DNA of 64,000 bases from an uncultured Prevotella sp. (GTDB taxonomy: Bacteria; Bacteroidota; Bacteroidia; Bacteroidales; Bacteroidaceae): contig CAMHLV010000007.1 of the NCBI GenBank assembly GCA_946186115.1, positions 1 to 64,000 on the forward strand, read 5' to 3'. A program made the translations under genes and the position numbers. The stretch's first letter is position 1. Each line of letters starts with the position of its first letter. The notes under the pieces were generated by a model, which saw only the letters and a program-made list of their open reading frames with translations, had not been told where the DNA came from and made no database searches. Shown here one piece after another: positions 50,902 to 59,570 of the stretch.

Positions 50902-51987
50902 ATGAAAAAGAAAACATTCATCAAATCTACATTGGCCACACTGATGGCGGTGTTTAGCAGCACTGCTGCAATGGGACAATCTGGCTCAGCCGGTGATACT
51001 GACTGGCTGAAAGATGTAACAGAACGCGTACAGCTGCATGGCTATGCGCAAGGTGGTTTAAACTATACGCACCAGGGCGGTGAGGATAAGGCGACCTTCG
51101 AACTGAAGCGCATCCTCTTCTGGGCCAACGCCCAGATTACCGACCGCTGGTCGTTCTTGTTTATGCACGATTTCTCAAGCGCGGTGCAGGAATTCTACAC
51201 AGATTATCGCATTAGCAATAACAAGGCGCTCACTGTCCGACTGGGACAGTTTAAGAACGGTTTGTCGTATGAAAACCCTCTCTCTCCTACATCTATGGAG
51301 GCTATTGATGTATATTCTGAGGCAGTGACTTTCCTAACGGGCTGTGGTAGCGACCCGTTGTTAGGTGTGCAGTATGGTCGTGACCTCGGACTGGCTGTCT
51401 TCGGCGAGACCAACGACGGTAAGCTGCGCTATGAAGCACAGGTGATGAATGGACAGGGCATTAACAAAAAAGACGGTAATAAGGAGAAAGACTTCATTGG
51501 ACGTCTGGAATATCGTCCCGCAAAGGGACTCAATCTGGTGGCTACTGGTCAGATAGGACGTGGTCATGCAGTCAAGGAGTCGCTTTACAACCCTGACATC
51601 AAGGAAGGCGCCGACTACAAGCGTAATCGTTGGACGGCAGGCTTTGACTACAAGTCGAAGGACTTCAACGTACATGGTGAATATCTTGAAGGTAAGGACG
51701 GTGATGTCACAAGCCGTGGTGCCTATCTGACGGGAAACATCCCTTTGGGTAATGGCGTTGATCTTGTAGGTAGTTACGACTTCTTCAACTTCAACACCGA
51801 CCTCGTTATGGATCAGCACAAGGTTATTGCCGGTCTGCAATACTGGTTCTATAAGAAGTGCCGTTTCCAAGTGCAGTATGTATATAAAAGTGCTTACACT
51901 CGGGGCAATCAGTTTATTCATGGTGCCAATCATGCCATCATGGCTCAGATGCAGATACGTCTTGACTACACAGGGAAGAAGAAATGA
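50902..51987 (+). CDS. Outer-membrane porin, phosphate-selective O/P-like
   Basis: The 361-aa protein has a signal peptide (MKKKTFIKSTLATLMAVFSSTAAMGQ). The mature part is made of alternating strands ending in aromatics, as in 16-strand porins of the OprO/OprP type: LHGYAQGGLNYTHQ, FELKRILFWANAQITDRWSFLFMHDF, VRLGQFKNGLSYENPLSP. The last strand is AIMAQMQIRLDY. It sits between the aminotransferase and the symporter, so its likely cargo is the small acid used by the pathway rather than phosphate. That is inference from position. Confidence 0.85.
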   Translation: MKKKTFIKSTLATLMAVFSSTAAMGQSGSAGDTDWLKDVTERVQLHGYAQGGLNYTHQGGEDKATFELKRILFWANAQITDRWSFLFMHDFSSAVQEFYTDYRISNNKALTVRLGQFKNGLSYENPLSPTSMEAIDVYSEAVTFLTGCGSDPLLGVQYGRDLGLAVFGETNDGKLRYEAQVMNGQGINKKDGNKEKDFIGRLEYRPAKGLNLVATGQIGRGHAVKESLYNPDIKEGADYKRNRWTAGFDYKSKDFNVHGEYLEGKDGDVTSRGAYLTGNIPLGNGVDLVGSYDFFNFNTDLVMDQHKVIAGLQYWFYKKCRFQVQYVYKSAYTRGNQFIHGANHAIMAQMQIRLDYTGKKK

Positions 51988-52032
51988 TTATCTTTCTAAG
52001 TATAATGAAATAACGACAAACGACATAACGAC

Positions 52033-53559
52033 ATGATTATAAAAGTTCTTTTAACCATCATTTTTCTTATCGTGATGGTAGGTGTGGGCCTCTACTCACG
52101 TAAGCAGGCCAGCAGTGTAGACGGTTTTGTACTCGGCGGACGTGCCGTTGGCCCGTGGCTGACAGCCTTTGCCTTTGGCACGAGTTATTTCTCGGCAGTG
52201 GTCTTCGTGGGCTATGCTGGACAGTTTGGATGGAAGTATGGTCTTTCATCGGCTTGGATAGGTATCGGCAATGCCATTATCGGCTCTCTCTTGGCATGGA
52301 TTATTCTTGGTCGCCGCACCAAGCTGATGACACAGCATATCGAGTCTCGTACCATGCCCGACTTCTTCGGTACCCGTTTTAACGACCAGGGACTGCGTGT
52401 GGTAGCCTCGATTATAGCTTTCGTCTTCCTTATCCCCTACACCGCAGGTGTATACAGTGGTATCTCACGACTGTTTGAGATGGGCTTCGACATCCCTTAC
52501 GAGTATTGTGTCATCATCATGTCTGTCTTAACGGCCGTCTATGTCATAATCGGAGGCTATAAAGCTACGGCCATGAACGACTTCATTCAGGGTATTATCA
52601 TGCTCTTCGGTATTGTGGCAGTTATCTTGGCTGTGCTGAACGCACAGGGTGGACTGACAGCAGCCGTGGAGAAGTTGGCAGCGATACCCTCTGACGCCGA
52701 CCCCACAGTGAACGGCGGCTTTGCCTCGTGGTTCGGTCCAGATCCTTGGGGCTTGCTGGGCGTCGTCATCCTGACCTCGCTGGGCACCATGGGACTGCCC
52801 CAAATGGTGGGTAAGTTCTACAGCATCACCGATGAGAGCGCCATCAAGCGCGGCACCGTTATCAGCACCGTCTTCGCTTTTATTGTGGCCGGCGGATGCT
52901 ACTTCCTTGGTGGCTTTGGACGCCTATACGACCCAGTCATCAACGAAGCTACGGGCAAGATAGCCTTCGATTCAATAGTCCCCGCCATGCTGGTTACACT
53001 GCCCGACGTGCTCATCGCCCTCGTGGTATTGTTAGTATTGTCGGCATCAATGTCAACATTGGCTTCGTTGGTGCTGACATCATCATCTACTATGACCCTC
53101 GACCTCATTTATCGCGACAAGAAGTCGTTGCCAGGTGAGGTGGAAGAAGGAACTATTGACGATATCGTGGCCGAGAAGATAGAGCGTCGTAAGGTTGTCG
53201 TGATGCGCGTGCTGATTATGTTCTTCATCGTTATCTCGCTGATGATAGCCCTTAATCCTCCGACGTTCATTGCCCAGCTCATGGGTATCTCGTGGGGTGC
53301 TTTGGCCGGTGCCTTCCTGGCTCCGTTCATGCTGGGACTCTACTGGCGTGGGGTCACCACAGCATCTGTCTGGGCTTGTTTCATCTGGGGTGTAGGCCTT
53401 ACGGTCATCAACATGCTTCTGGGCAATCCCATCAACCCCATCAACTGCGGTGCCATTGCTATGGTAGGCGGCTTCCCCGTCGTCTGGCTCGTCAGCCTTG
53501 TCACAAAGAAGATGGATAGTCAGAAGGTTGAGAAGATTTTCGAGTGCTATAAATATTAA
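52033..53559 (+). CDS. Sodium:solute symporter (SSS/SLC5 family)
   Basis: The 508-aa inner-membrane protein has about 13 hydrophobic segments and SSS hallmarks: DGFVLGGRAVGPWLTAFAFGTSYFSAVVFVGYAG near the N-terminus, a Gly/Tyr-rich GGYKATAMNDFIQG and TSLGTMGLPQMVGKFYSI. It uses the sodium gradient to import an organic solute. Within this operon the natural cargo is an arylacetate such as phenylacetate or indoleacetate, or an aromatic 2-oxo acid; the sequence alone does not say which. It follows the porin by 45 nt, so outer- and inner-membrane uptake are paired. Confidence 0.92.
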   Translation: MIIKVLLTIIFLIVMVGVGLYSRKQASSVDGFVLGGRAVGPWLTAFAFGTSYFSAVVFVGYAGQFGWKYGLSSAWIGIGNAIIGSLLAWIILGRRTKLMTQHIESRTMPDFFGTRFNDQGLRVVASIIAFVFLIPYTAGVYSGISRLFEMGFDIPYEYCVIIMSVLTAVYVIIGGYKATAMNDFIQGIIMLFGIVAVILAVLNAQGGLTAAVEKLAAIPSDADPTVNGGFASWFGPDPWGLLGVVILTSLGTMGLPQMVGKFYSITDESAIKRGTVISTVFAFIVAGGCYFLGGFGRLYDPVINEATGKIAFDSIVPAMLVTLPDVLIALVVLLVLSASMSTLASLVLTSSSTMTLDLIYRDKKSLPGEVEEGTIDDIVAEKIERRKVVVMRVLIMFFIVISLMIALNPPTFIAQLMGISWGALAGAFLAPFMLGLYWRGVTTASVWACFIWGVGLTVINMLLGNPINPINCGAIAMVGGFPVVWLVSLVTKKMDSQKVEKIFECYKY

Positions 53560-53586
53560 ACATAATCCATAAAAAAGAAATTAACT

Positions 53587-54894
53587 ATGATTTGGAATCC
53601 CAATAAAGAATGCATGAGTCGCGACGAGATGAGCGCTCTGCAAGGTAAACGACTGCACAAGATAGTGGAATATGTTTACCACAACGTACCTTTCTATCGT
53701 AACAAACTGCAGGAATTGGACATCCGTCCCGACGATATACAGACTATCGAAGATATAACAAAACTGCCTTTTACTACAAAGAAGGACTTAAGGGATAACT
53801 ATCCCTTTGGTCTGCAGGCAGCTCCACAGAGTGAGATTATCCGTGTTCATGCCAGCAGTGGTACGACGGGCAATCCTACCATCGTTGGTTATACTCGCAA
53901 GGATATCGGAGTATGGAGTGAGTGCATGGCTCGCTGTCTGACAGCCTATGGCATCACTCGAAACGACATCTTCTCCGTGGCCTACGGTTACGGTCTCTTC
54001 ACTGGTGGTTTGGGAGCCCACTATGGTGTAGAGCACCTTGGCGCATCTGTTATTCCTGCCGGCACTGGTAATACAGAGAAGCACCTCAAGCTCATCCGCG
54101 ACCTTGGTATTACCGGTATCGCCTGTACTCCTTCATACGCCCTCTATCTGGCAGAGACAATGGAAAAGATGGGTATCACCAAGGAGCAGATCAAGTTGCG
54201 CGTCGGTGCTTTCGGTGCTGAACCGTGGACAGAGAGCATGCGTAAGGAGATTGAAGAGCGTCTTGGCTTGAAGGGTTACAATATCTATGGTCTGTCGGAA
54301 GTCATGGGCCCCAGTGTCAGCTATGAGTGTCAGATGCAGCACGGCTCACACATTTGTGAGGATCATTTCTACCCTGAAATCATTAATCCCACAACATTGG
54401 AACCATTACCGGCAGGACAGACCGGTGAACTGGTTTTCACAACGCTGACCAAAGAGGGTATGCCCGTCATCCGCTACCGCACACGCGACCTGTGTTCACT
54501 GCTTCCCGGTCAGTGCGACTGTGGACGTACCAGTGTACGCATGGGGCGCATCGAAGGCCGTTCAGACGATATGCTCATTATTCGAGGAATCAACGTATTC
54601 CCGTCACAGGTGGAGAGCGTCGTACTGTCTATGCCCGAGTTTGCTCCGCGTTATATGCTTGTCGTCGACCGCGTCAACAATCTTGACACGCTGCAGGTAC
54701 AGGTGGAAATCCGTCAGGAGCATTTTACTGGCATCTTCGACACACCAGCCGCCATTGCTGCTCTGGAGAAGAAGCTTGCCTCGAAGCTCAAGAGTGTGCT
54801 CAGCATCTCTGCCAAGGTACAGCTCAAGGCTCCTGGAACCATTGAACGCAGTCAAGGCAAGAGCGCACATGTGATTGACAATCGCAAACTATAA
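53587..54894 (+). CDS. paaK: Phenylacetate-CoA ligase (PaaK), first copy
   Basis: The 435-aa AMP-forming ligase turns an arylacetate, ATP and CoA into aryl-acetyl-CoA. The adenylate-binding loop is HASSGTTGNPTIVGYT. Further family blocks are YGYGLFTGGLGAHYGVE, YNIYGLSEVMGPSVSYEC and the hinge/lysine region TRDLCSLLPGQCDCGRTSVRMGRIEGRSDDM, ending with IERSQGKSAHVIDNR. It lies 27 nt after the symporter and 8 nt before a second ligase. Two copies suggest different aryl substrates, for example phenyl- versus indole- or hydroxyphenylacetate, but specificity cannot be read. Confidence 0.93.
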   Translation: MIWNPNKECMSRDEMSALQGKRLHKIVEYVYHNVPFYRNKLQELDIRPDDIQTIEDITKLPFTTKKDLRDNYPFGLQAAPQSEIIRVHASSGTTGNPTIVGYTRKDIGVWSECMARCLTAYGITRNDIFSVAYGYGLFTGGLGAHYGVEHLGASVIPAGTGNTEKHLKLIRDLGITGIACTPSYALYLAETMEKMGITKEQIKLRVGAFGAEPWTESMRKEIEERLGLKGYNIYGLSEVMGPSVSYECQMQHGSHICEDHFYPEIINPTTLEPLPAGQTGELVFTTLTKEGMPVIRYRTRDLCSLLPGQCDCGRTSVRMGRIEGRSDDMLIIRGINVFPSQVESVVLSMPEFAPRYMLVVDRVNNLDTLQVQVEIRQEHFTGIFDTPAAIAALEKKLASKLKSVLSISAKVQLKAPGTIERSQGKSAHVIDNRKL

Positions 54895-54902
54895 ATAACA
54901 CT

Positions 54903-56213
54903 ATGAACAATTCATCTTATTTTAATCCGGAATTCGAAACTATGTCGCGTGAACAGATTGAGGCACTCCAACTGGAGCGCCTGCAGAAAACTGTTCGCCA
55001 TTGCATGAACAACGAGTTCTATCAGAAAAAGTTTAAAGAACTAGGCATCACACCCGACGACATCAAGACTCTGGCCGACGTGCGCAAGCTGCCCTTTACC
55101 ACTAAGCAGGATTTGCGTGAGACCTATCCCTTCGGCATGTCGTGTGTTCCGCTACGCGACTGTGTTCGCTTGCACTCATCATCGGGTACGACAGGTAATC
55201 CAACTGTTATTCTGCACACTCAGAAAGACCTTGACGAGTGGGCTAATCAGGTTGCTCGTAACTTGTGGATGGTAGGTCTGCGTCCTGACGACGTTTTCCA
55301 AAACTCGTCAGGCTATGGCATGTTTACCGGAGGTCTGGGCTTCCAGTATGGAGCAGAGCGTTTGGGTATGCTTACTGTACCTGCCGCCGCTGGCAACTCC
55401 CTACGTCAGATTAAGTTTATCAAGGACTTCGGGACGACGGCAATACATGCTATTCCATCATACGTCACTCGTCTTTACGAAGTAATGCGACAGGAGGGAG
55501 TTGACCCACGTCGTGACACAAAGTTGAAAGTACTGGCTATCGGAGCCGAGCCTCACTCTGAAGAGCAGCGTAAGCGTATCGAGGAGATGATGGGTGTCAA
55601 AGCCTACAATTCGTTCGGTATGAGCGAAATGTGTGGTCCTGGTGTCGGCTTCGAATGTCCTGAACAGAATGGTCTGCACTTTTGGGAAGACTATTACATC
55701 GTTGAAATTGTTGACCCGGAGACTTTGGAGCCTGTTCCCGATGGCGAAATCGGCGAGTTGGTGCTTACCACACTCTGCCGCGAGGCCATGCCGCTGCTGC
55801 GTTACCGCACGCGCGACCTCACCCGCGTCTTAGGACGTACGTGTCCCTGTGGCCGAAACCACATCCGTCTCGACCGTATGCGTGGCCGCTCCGACGACAT
55901 GATAGTTCTTAGAGGAGTAAATATCTTCCCGATACAGATTGAGAAGATACTCATGAAGTTCCCTGAAGTTGGCACCAATTATCTAATAACGCTGACTACA
56001 GAGGATAATAACGACCAAATGACAGTAGAGGTAGAAGTCAATGAGGGTACCGACGACTTCAGCAAACTGCAGTTCCTTGAGAAGGAAATTCGCCATCAGC
56101 TGGGCGATGAAATCCTTTTGAAACCTAGGGTGCGCCTTGTAAGCAAAGGTACGTTGCCCGTAAGTGAGGGTAAGGCCGTTCGTGTCGTTGACAAACGTAA
56201 GGTATATCAGTAA
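54903..56213 (+). CDS. paaK: Phenylacetate-CoA ligase (PaaK), second copy
   Basis: The 436-aa paralog of the preceding gene has the same blocks: LHSSSGTTGNPTVILHT, SGYGMFTGGLGFQYGAE, YNSFGMSEMCGPGVGFEC, TRDLTRVLGRTCPCGRNHIRLDRMRGRSDDM and a closing VSEGKAVRVVDKRK. It is clearly diverged from the first copy rather than a recent duplication. The C-terminal lysine region is intact in both, so both should be active. Spacing of 8 nt implies co-translation. Confidence 0.93.
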   Translation: MNNSSYFNPEFETMSREQIEALQLERLQKTVRHCMNNEFYQKKFKELGITPDDIKTLADVRKLPFTTKQDLRETYPFGMSCVPLRDCVRLHSSSGTTGNPTVILHTQKDLDEWANQVARNLWMVGLRPDDVFQNSSGYGMFTGGLGFQYGAERLGMLTVPAAAGNSLRQIKFIKDFGTTAIHAIPSYVTRLYEVMRQEGVDPRRDTKLKVLAIGAEPHSEEQRKRIEEMMGVKAYNSFGMSEMCGPGVGFECPEQNGLHFWEDYYIVEIVDPETLEPVPDGEIGELVLTTLCREAMPLLRYRTRDLTRVLGRTCPCGRNHIRLDRMRGRSDDMIVLRGVNIFPIQIEKILMKFPEVGTNYLITLTTEDNNDQMTVEVEVNEGTDDFSKLQFLEKEIRHQLGDEILLKPRVRLVSKGTLPVSEGKAVRVVDKRKVYQ

Positions 56214-56238
56214 TTATAAGAGTTAAAAGACAAGATTC

Positions 56239-56295
56239 ATGAAGTATCGCCTCGGCGAGAAACCTGAATTCAAAAGTAAAAATCTAATTTTATAA
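56239..56295 (+). CDS. Possible 18-aa peptide ahead of the ACT gene
   Basis: A tiny frame, MKYRLGEKPEFKSKNLIL, fills most of the 87-nt gap between paaK and the ACT gene and stops 5 nt before the next ATG. It has no aromatic run that would suggest attenuation. It may be chance. Confidence 0.2.
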   Translation: MKYRLGEKPEFKSKNLIL

Positions 56296-56300
56296 ACATT

Positions 56301-56729
56301 ATGACTATCAATCAACTTTCCATCTTCATTGAGAACCGTTCGGGCACGCTCATCAAGGTGCTCCAGATTCTCAAACAGGCAGGCATACAGATTGTTGCCT
56401 CGACCATTGCCGACACTGCTGAGTATGGTATCTACCGACTCATCTGTAGTGAGCCCCTACGTGCCTATGAGGAACTGAAGAAAGGGGGAGTAGCTGTTGC
56501 CCAAAGCAACGTCTTCGCCCTTGAGCTCGATGACGAACCTGGTCGCGCTGCCGATGCCGTTGAGACATTCTCCAAGGCAGGCATCTCTATTGCTTACATG
56601 TACACATTCCTGCTTCGCGGAAAGGGCATCATGGTCTTCCGCACCGAGAATGCTGAAGAGGCCGAGAAAGTCATCATCAACAACAAGCTCCGCTACATCG
56701 AAGAGCCCGACCTCTCGAAACTCGTGTAA
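56301..56729 (+). CDS. Tandem ACT-domain regulatory protein
   Basis: The 142-aa protein is two ACT domains and nothing else. The first starts NQLSIFIENRSGTLIKVLQILKQAGI; the second has FALELDDEPGRAADAVETFSKAGISIAYMYTFL. The GxL and PGR turns at the first helix of each repeat are the usual amino-acid-binding positions. Stand-alone tandem ACT proteins often lie beside paaK and ior genes and are thought to sense amino acids. Here it closes the operon and could signal aromatic amino acid levels to IorAB or the ligases; this is inference. Confidence 0.92.
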   Translation: MTINQLSIFIENRSGTLIKVLQILKQAGIQIVASTIADTAEYGIYRLICSEPLRAYEELKKGGVAVAQSNVFALELDDEPGRAADAVETFSKAGISIAYMYTFLLRGKGIMVFRTENAEEAEKVIINNKLRYIEEPDLSKLV

Positions 56730-56754
56730 ATAGAGTATAATTTAAACTTAAATA

Positions 56755-56791
56755 AAGAGGATGTGCGTTATAGAATTGCACATCCTCTTTG
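56755..56791. terminator. Terminator of the ior-paaK-ACT operon
   Basis: A perfect 13-bp stem (AAAGAGGATGTGC / GCACATCCTCTTT) with an 11-nt loop lies 25 nt after the ACT stop. The symmetric A/T ends suit bidirectional action between this operon and the convergent GH2 gene. Confidence 0.85.
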
Positions 56792-56813
56792 TAGTTATTT
56801 ACTTTATCCTTGT

Positions 56814-59561
56814 TTACTTCTGTATTCCAAAGTCGGCTTGCTGGGCTTCTACCTCTTTTAGCATTTTTGCTTTTTCTGAGTCGGAGAGGGTTGGACCGGC
56901 AGGACTTGTCATACCAGACATTCTTGATTGATTAGGAAGGCCGGCATCAATAGTATAGCACATCGGCAGGTCATAGGGGACGCTTTCTATCTCCAGTTCG
57001 GCAGGGGTGGGGGCATGGACGCCGGGGAACTGCACCTCAGCCTTGATCTTGATCTTGCCGGCATGCTTGGTAGAACGTATCAATACTGGTGCTGAGCCCC
57101 ACTCTACAGGACGCGGATTGGCATTGATGCTGGCATCGCCAATAATCTCGCCTTCACCCTCAACGGTGAAGCGGATGTTTTCCTTGGCTAAGCGGCGCAC
57201 ATGACCGAGGTCGTCGGTGACCTCGCAGACGACGACGATGAAGTCGGAGCCGTCGGCAACAAGAGGCTTGCCCATCGTGTCGGCATAGAGACGCAACTTT
57301 GTCGAACGGCGCGATGGCATCTTTTCGTCAGTGCAGACTACCTTGCCATCAATGATGCCCTCTGCCACCATTTTCACGTTCTGCCAGTTACGCTGGGTGT
57401 AACTCCAGTTGCGGGCTTCGAAGAAGTCCCAGGCATCCTTGAAGACGACGGGTTGCGAGGGGGCATGAGCCGCAGCGCCATCGGCAGCACCATAGGATGA
57501 GCCGTGACACACCGGCAGCGTCCAGCAGTGCTCGCCACCATACATCGTCAGGCGCACGCTGTCGCAATTGCTGAAGACGGTGACGTCCTTCTCCGAGAAC
57601 TGCGTCATCTCGTGGGCGATGAAGACTTGGGGTTGTACGGTGTGTTGCGACTCAGTCGCAACACACGGGGAAAGCACAGCGGCAAACATCTCGAAGGCGG
57701 TCTTCTTCTGACGGAAGGCATCATAGATGCCACCCCAATAGGGGTCTGGGTGGTAGCCGCGCTGATGGTCGAAGGGGTGCCACTGGCAACCGCCGATAAA
57801 CTGTCCCGTAGTGTGGAAGAGTTCATCGGTCGAGCGGAATAGGCTCATTGCCTGCACAAGCATCGGCCGCTCGCCCCACGAGCGGGAAGCACGGTTCAGG
57901 TTGTTATGGGCATACCAGTCATCGACGAGTTCACCGAACTCACGGGTGAAGATACACTGACGGACTTTGGCCGGGTCTCCGATGGCTAAACCATCGGACG
58001 CGAAGTCGTCGCCTGGCCAGCCATATACCACATCGTAGTTATCCTTCACACCGGCGGAATGCACATCGGCAGCAGCAACGGGGCGATAAGGGTAGGGATA
58101 TTCGTCTTTCGTAATCTGCAGGGCTTTCAGTGCGAACTCCTCAGGATAGCGCGTTTCGTTGAGGATGGGTTCCCACATCAGCACACAGGGATGGTTGCGG
58201 TCGCGGCGGATGATGCTGCGTGTGTTCTGATGCACCTTCTCGTCCCATCCCGCATCCTTGTTCCAATACTGCCAACCCGGCGTGGCCACGATGACGAAGA
58301 GCCCTAACTCGTCGCAGGCATCCATAAACGACGGATCCTGCGGATAGTGGGCTACGCGGATGATGGTAAAACCGGCATCACGCAGTCGCTTGGCATCGCG
58401 CCACTGCTGACTGTTGGGCAGGGCATTGCCCACGTAGGCAAAATCCTGATGGCGGTTGGCACCGACAAGCTGATGGTACTTCCTGCCGTTGAGGTAGAAG
58501 CCAGGCTGGCGGTTGAGGGTGTCGTCAGTCCGTATGAATTCAAAGGAGCGGATGCCAATGCGTGTGATGCCGCCGTCGAGGTTTTTCTTTCCGTCCTTGA
58601 TGCGGGTGGCGATGCAGTATAAATAGGGTGTCTCTGGAGACCAGAGGTGCGGGGTCTTGACAACGAGGCGCTGTTCCACCACTTTCGTTTCTCCGGGCAG
58701 GAGCTTTAGCTTGGTGGAGGCAAAGCCTCCACGAACAGGACCAGCAGACGAGGACAAGGTGTTTTCAACGGTGACAGTACGGGGGCGGCTGTCGCTGTTG
58801 CGTATTTCGGTATTGACGAAGACCTCTGCGCTTTTTTCGCTGATGTTGGCGTAATGCACAAAAATGCCACCGCCAGCCACCTTGTTCTCTTCTACGGCAT
58901 CGGTGATGGCCACCTTGTTTTTAGCTATCAGCCACACGTCACGGTAGATACCGCCATGATAGGCGAAATCGAGGGTCATCTGTTTCTTGCCTGGAGGGTA
59001 GGTCTTGTCATCGCTGTTGTCGGCTTTGATGGCGATGACGCAGTCATTGCCTACGGAACAAGAGGCAGAGAGGTTGATGGTGATGGGTAGGTAGCCGCCT
59101 TCGTGTTCCTTGACTTTCTGTCCATTGACATAGATGGTCTGCTTGCCCATGATGGCTTCGAAGTGCAGGGTGACATCACGGCCCGCACATTCCTTGGGCA
59201 GAGTGAAATGCTTGCGGTACCAAGCTATGCCCTGATAGTTACGACAGCCGCTGGCTTCGGCGGGCATCAGCTGTACGGTATGAGGTGTAGATACCACATC
59301 CCAGCCTTTGTCGTCGAAATCCTTGGCCTCAGCACCTGCTGCATCGCCCAGATGGAAGCGCCATCCAGCATTGAAGTTCCATACCAACCGGCCGCTGTTC
59401 TCCAAAGGGAAGAAGCCGGCAACGGAGGAGCCTCCCCCCGCCCCCTCCAAAGGGAGGGAGAGAACTGAACGTCCACCCCGGTTACCTCTTAAAGAGGAAG
59501 AGAGAGCGGAAAGGGTAAATGTAAAGATGACTAAAAAAGCGACTGTTGTTCTTTTCATCAT
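56814..59561 (-). CDS. Exported GH2 beta-galactosidase-type glycosidase
   Basis: The 915-aa protein has a signal peptide (TVAFLVIFTFTLSALSSS). The next 30-odd residues (about 24-56: RGNRGGRS, SLPLEGAGGG, FFPLENSG) are encoded by GC-rich tracts. A jelly-roll (FNAGWRFHLGD...YQGIAWYRKHFTLP), Ig-like domains and a TIM barrel follow, with acid/base Glu in MWEPILNET (about 467) and nucleophile Glu in FTREFGE (about 540). C-terminal beta-domains include QVFIAHEMTQFS. A 25-bp palindrome inserts CVATESQH just before QVFIAHEMT. It is the last gene of a GH106-esterase-GH2 operon and likely removes beta-linked galactose or a related sugar from pectin side chains. Confidence 0.87.
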   Translation of the reverse strand: MMKRTTVAFLVIFTFTLSALSSSLRGNRGGRSVLSLPLEGAGGGSSVAGFFPLENSGRLVWNFNAGWRFHLGDAAGAEAKDFDDKGWDVVSTPHTVQLMPAEASGCRNYQGIAWYRKHFTLPKECAGRDVTLHFEAIMGKQTIYVNGQKVKEHEGGYLPITINLSASCSVGNDCVIAIKADNSDDKTYPPGKKQMTLDFAYHGGIYRDVWLIAKNKVAITDAVEENKVAGGGIFVHYANISEKSAEVFVNTEIRNSDSRPRTVTVENTLSSSAGPVRGGFASTKLKLLPGETKVVEQRLVVKTPHLWSPETPYLYCIATRIKDGKKNLDGGITRIGIRSFEFIRTDDTLNRQPGFYLNGRKYHQLVGANRHQDFAYVGNALPNSQQWRDAKRLRDAGFTIIRVAHYPQDPSFMDACDELGLFVIVATPGWQYWNKDAGWDEKVHQNTRSIIRRDRNHPCVLMWEPILNETRYPEEFALKALQITKDEYPYPYRPVAAADVHSAGVKDNYDVVYGWPGDDFASDGLAIGDPAKVRQCIFTREFGELVDDWYAHNNLNRASRSWGERPMLVQAMSLFRSTDELFHTTGQFIGGCQWHPFDHQRGYHPDPYWGGIYDAFRQKKTAFEMFAAVLSPCVATESQHTVQPQVFIAHEMTQFSEKDVTVFSNCDSVRLTMYGGEHCWTLPVCHGSSYGAADGAAAHAPSQPVVFKDAWDFFEARNWSYTQRNWQNVKMVAEGIIDGKVVCTDEKMPSRRSTKLRLYADTMGKPLVADGSDFIVVVCEVTDDLGHVRRLAKENIRFTVEGEGEIIGDASINANPRPVEWGSAPVLIRSTKHAGKIKIKAEVQFPGVHAPTPAELEIESVPYDLPMCYTIDAGLPNQSRMSGMTSPAGPTLSDSEKAKMLKEVEAQQADFGIQK
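57641..57665. repeat. 25-bp palindrome with core GTTGCGACTCAGTCGCAAC, copy 2
   Basis: Perfect 12-bp arms with a 1-nt centre. It encodes PCVATESQH in the GH2 gene, in the same reading frame as copy 1 at 32112-32136. Confidence 0.9.
57978..57998. repeat. Palindrome TCCGATGG-ctaaa-CCATCGGA
   Basis: Perfect 8-bp arms with a 5-nt loop in the GH2 gene, encoding ASDGLAIGD. The hairpin centre on the coding strand is GGTTTAGCC. Arms of this size may be chance on their own. Confidence 0.45.
58714..58732. repeat. Palindrome GTGGAGGC-aaa-GCCTCCAC
   Basis: Perfect 8-bp arms in the GH2 gene, encoding VRGGFAST. The hairpin centre on the coding strand is GGCTTTGCC. It shares the GGFA peptide and reading frame with the palindrome at 35215-35235. 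Confidence 0.45.
59428..59462 (-). repeat. GC-rich tract encoding SLPLEGAGGGSS
   Basis: The plus strand reads GCCTCCCCCCGCCCCCTCCA then AAGGGAGGGAG, near the N-terminus of the GH2 gene. A second, shorter copy of the motif (CTCCAAAGGGAAG, 59400-59412) encodes FFPLEN nearby. Confidence 0.65.
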
Positions 59562-59570
59562 AAGGCAGTA

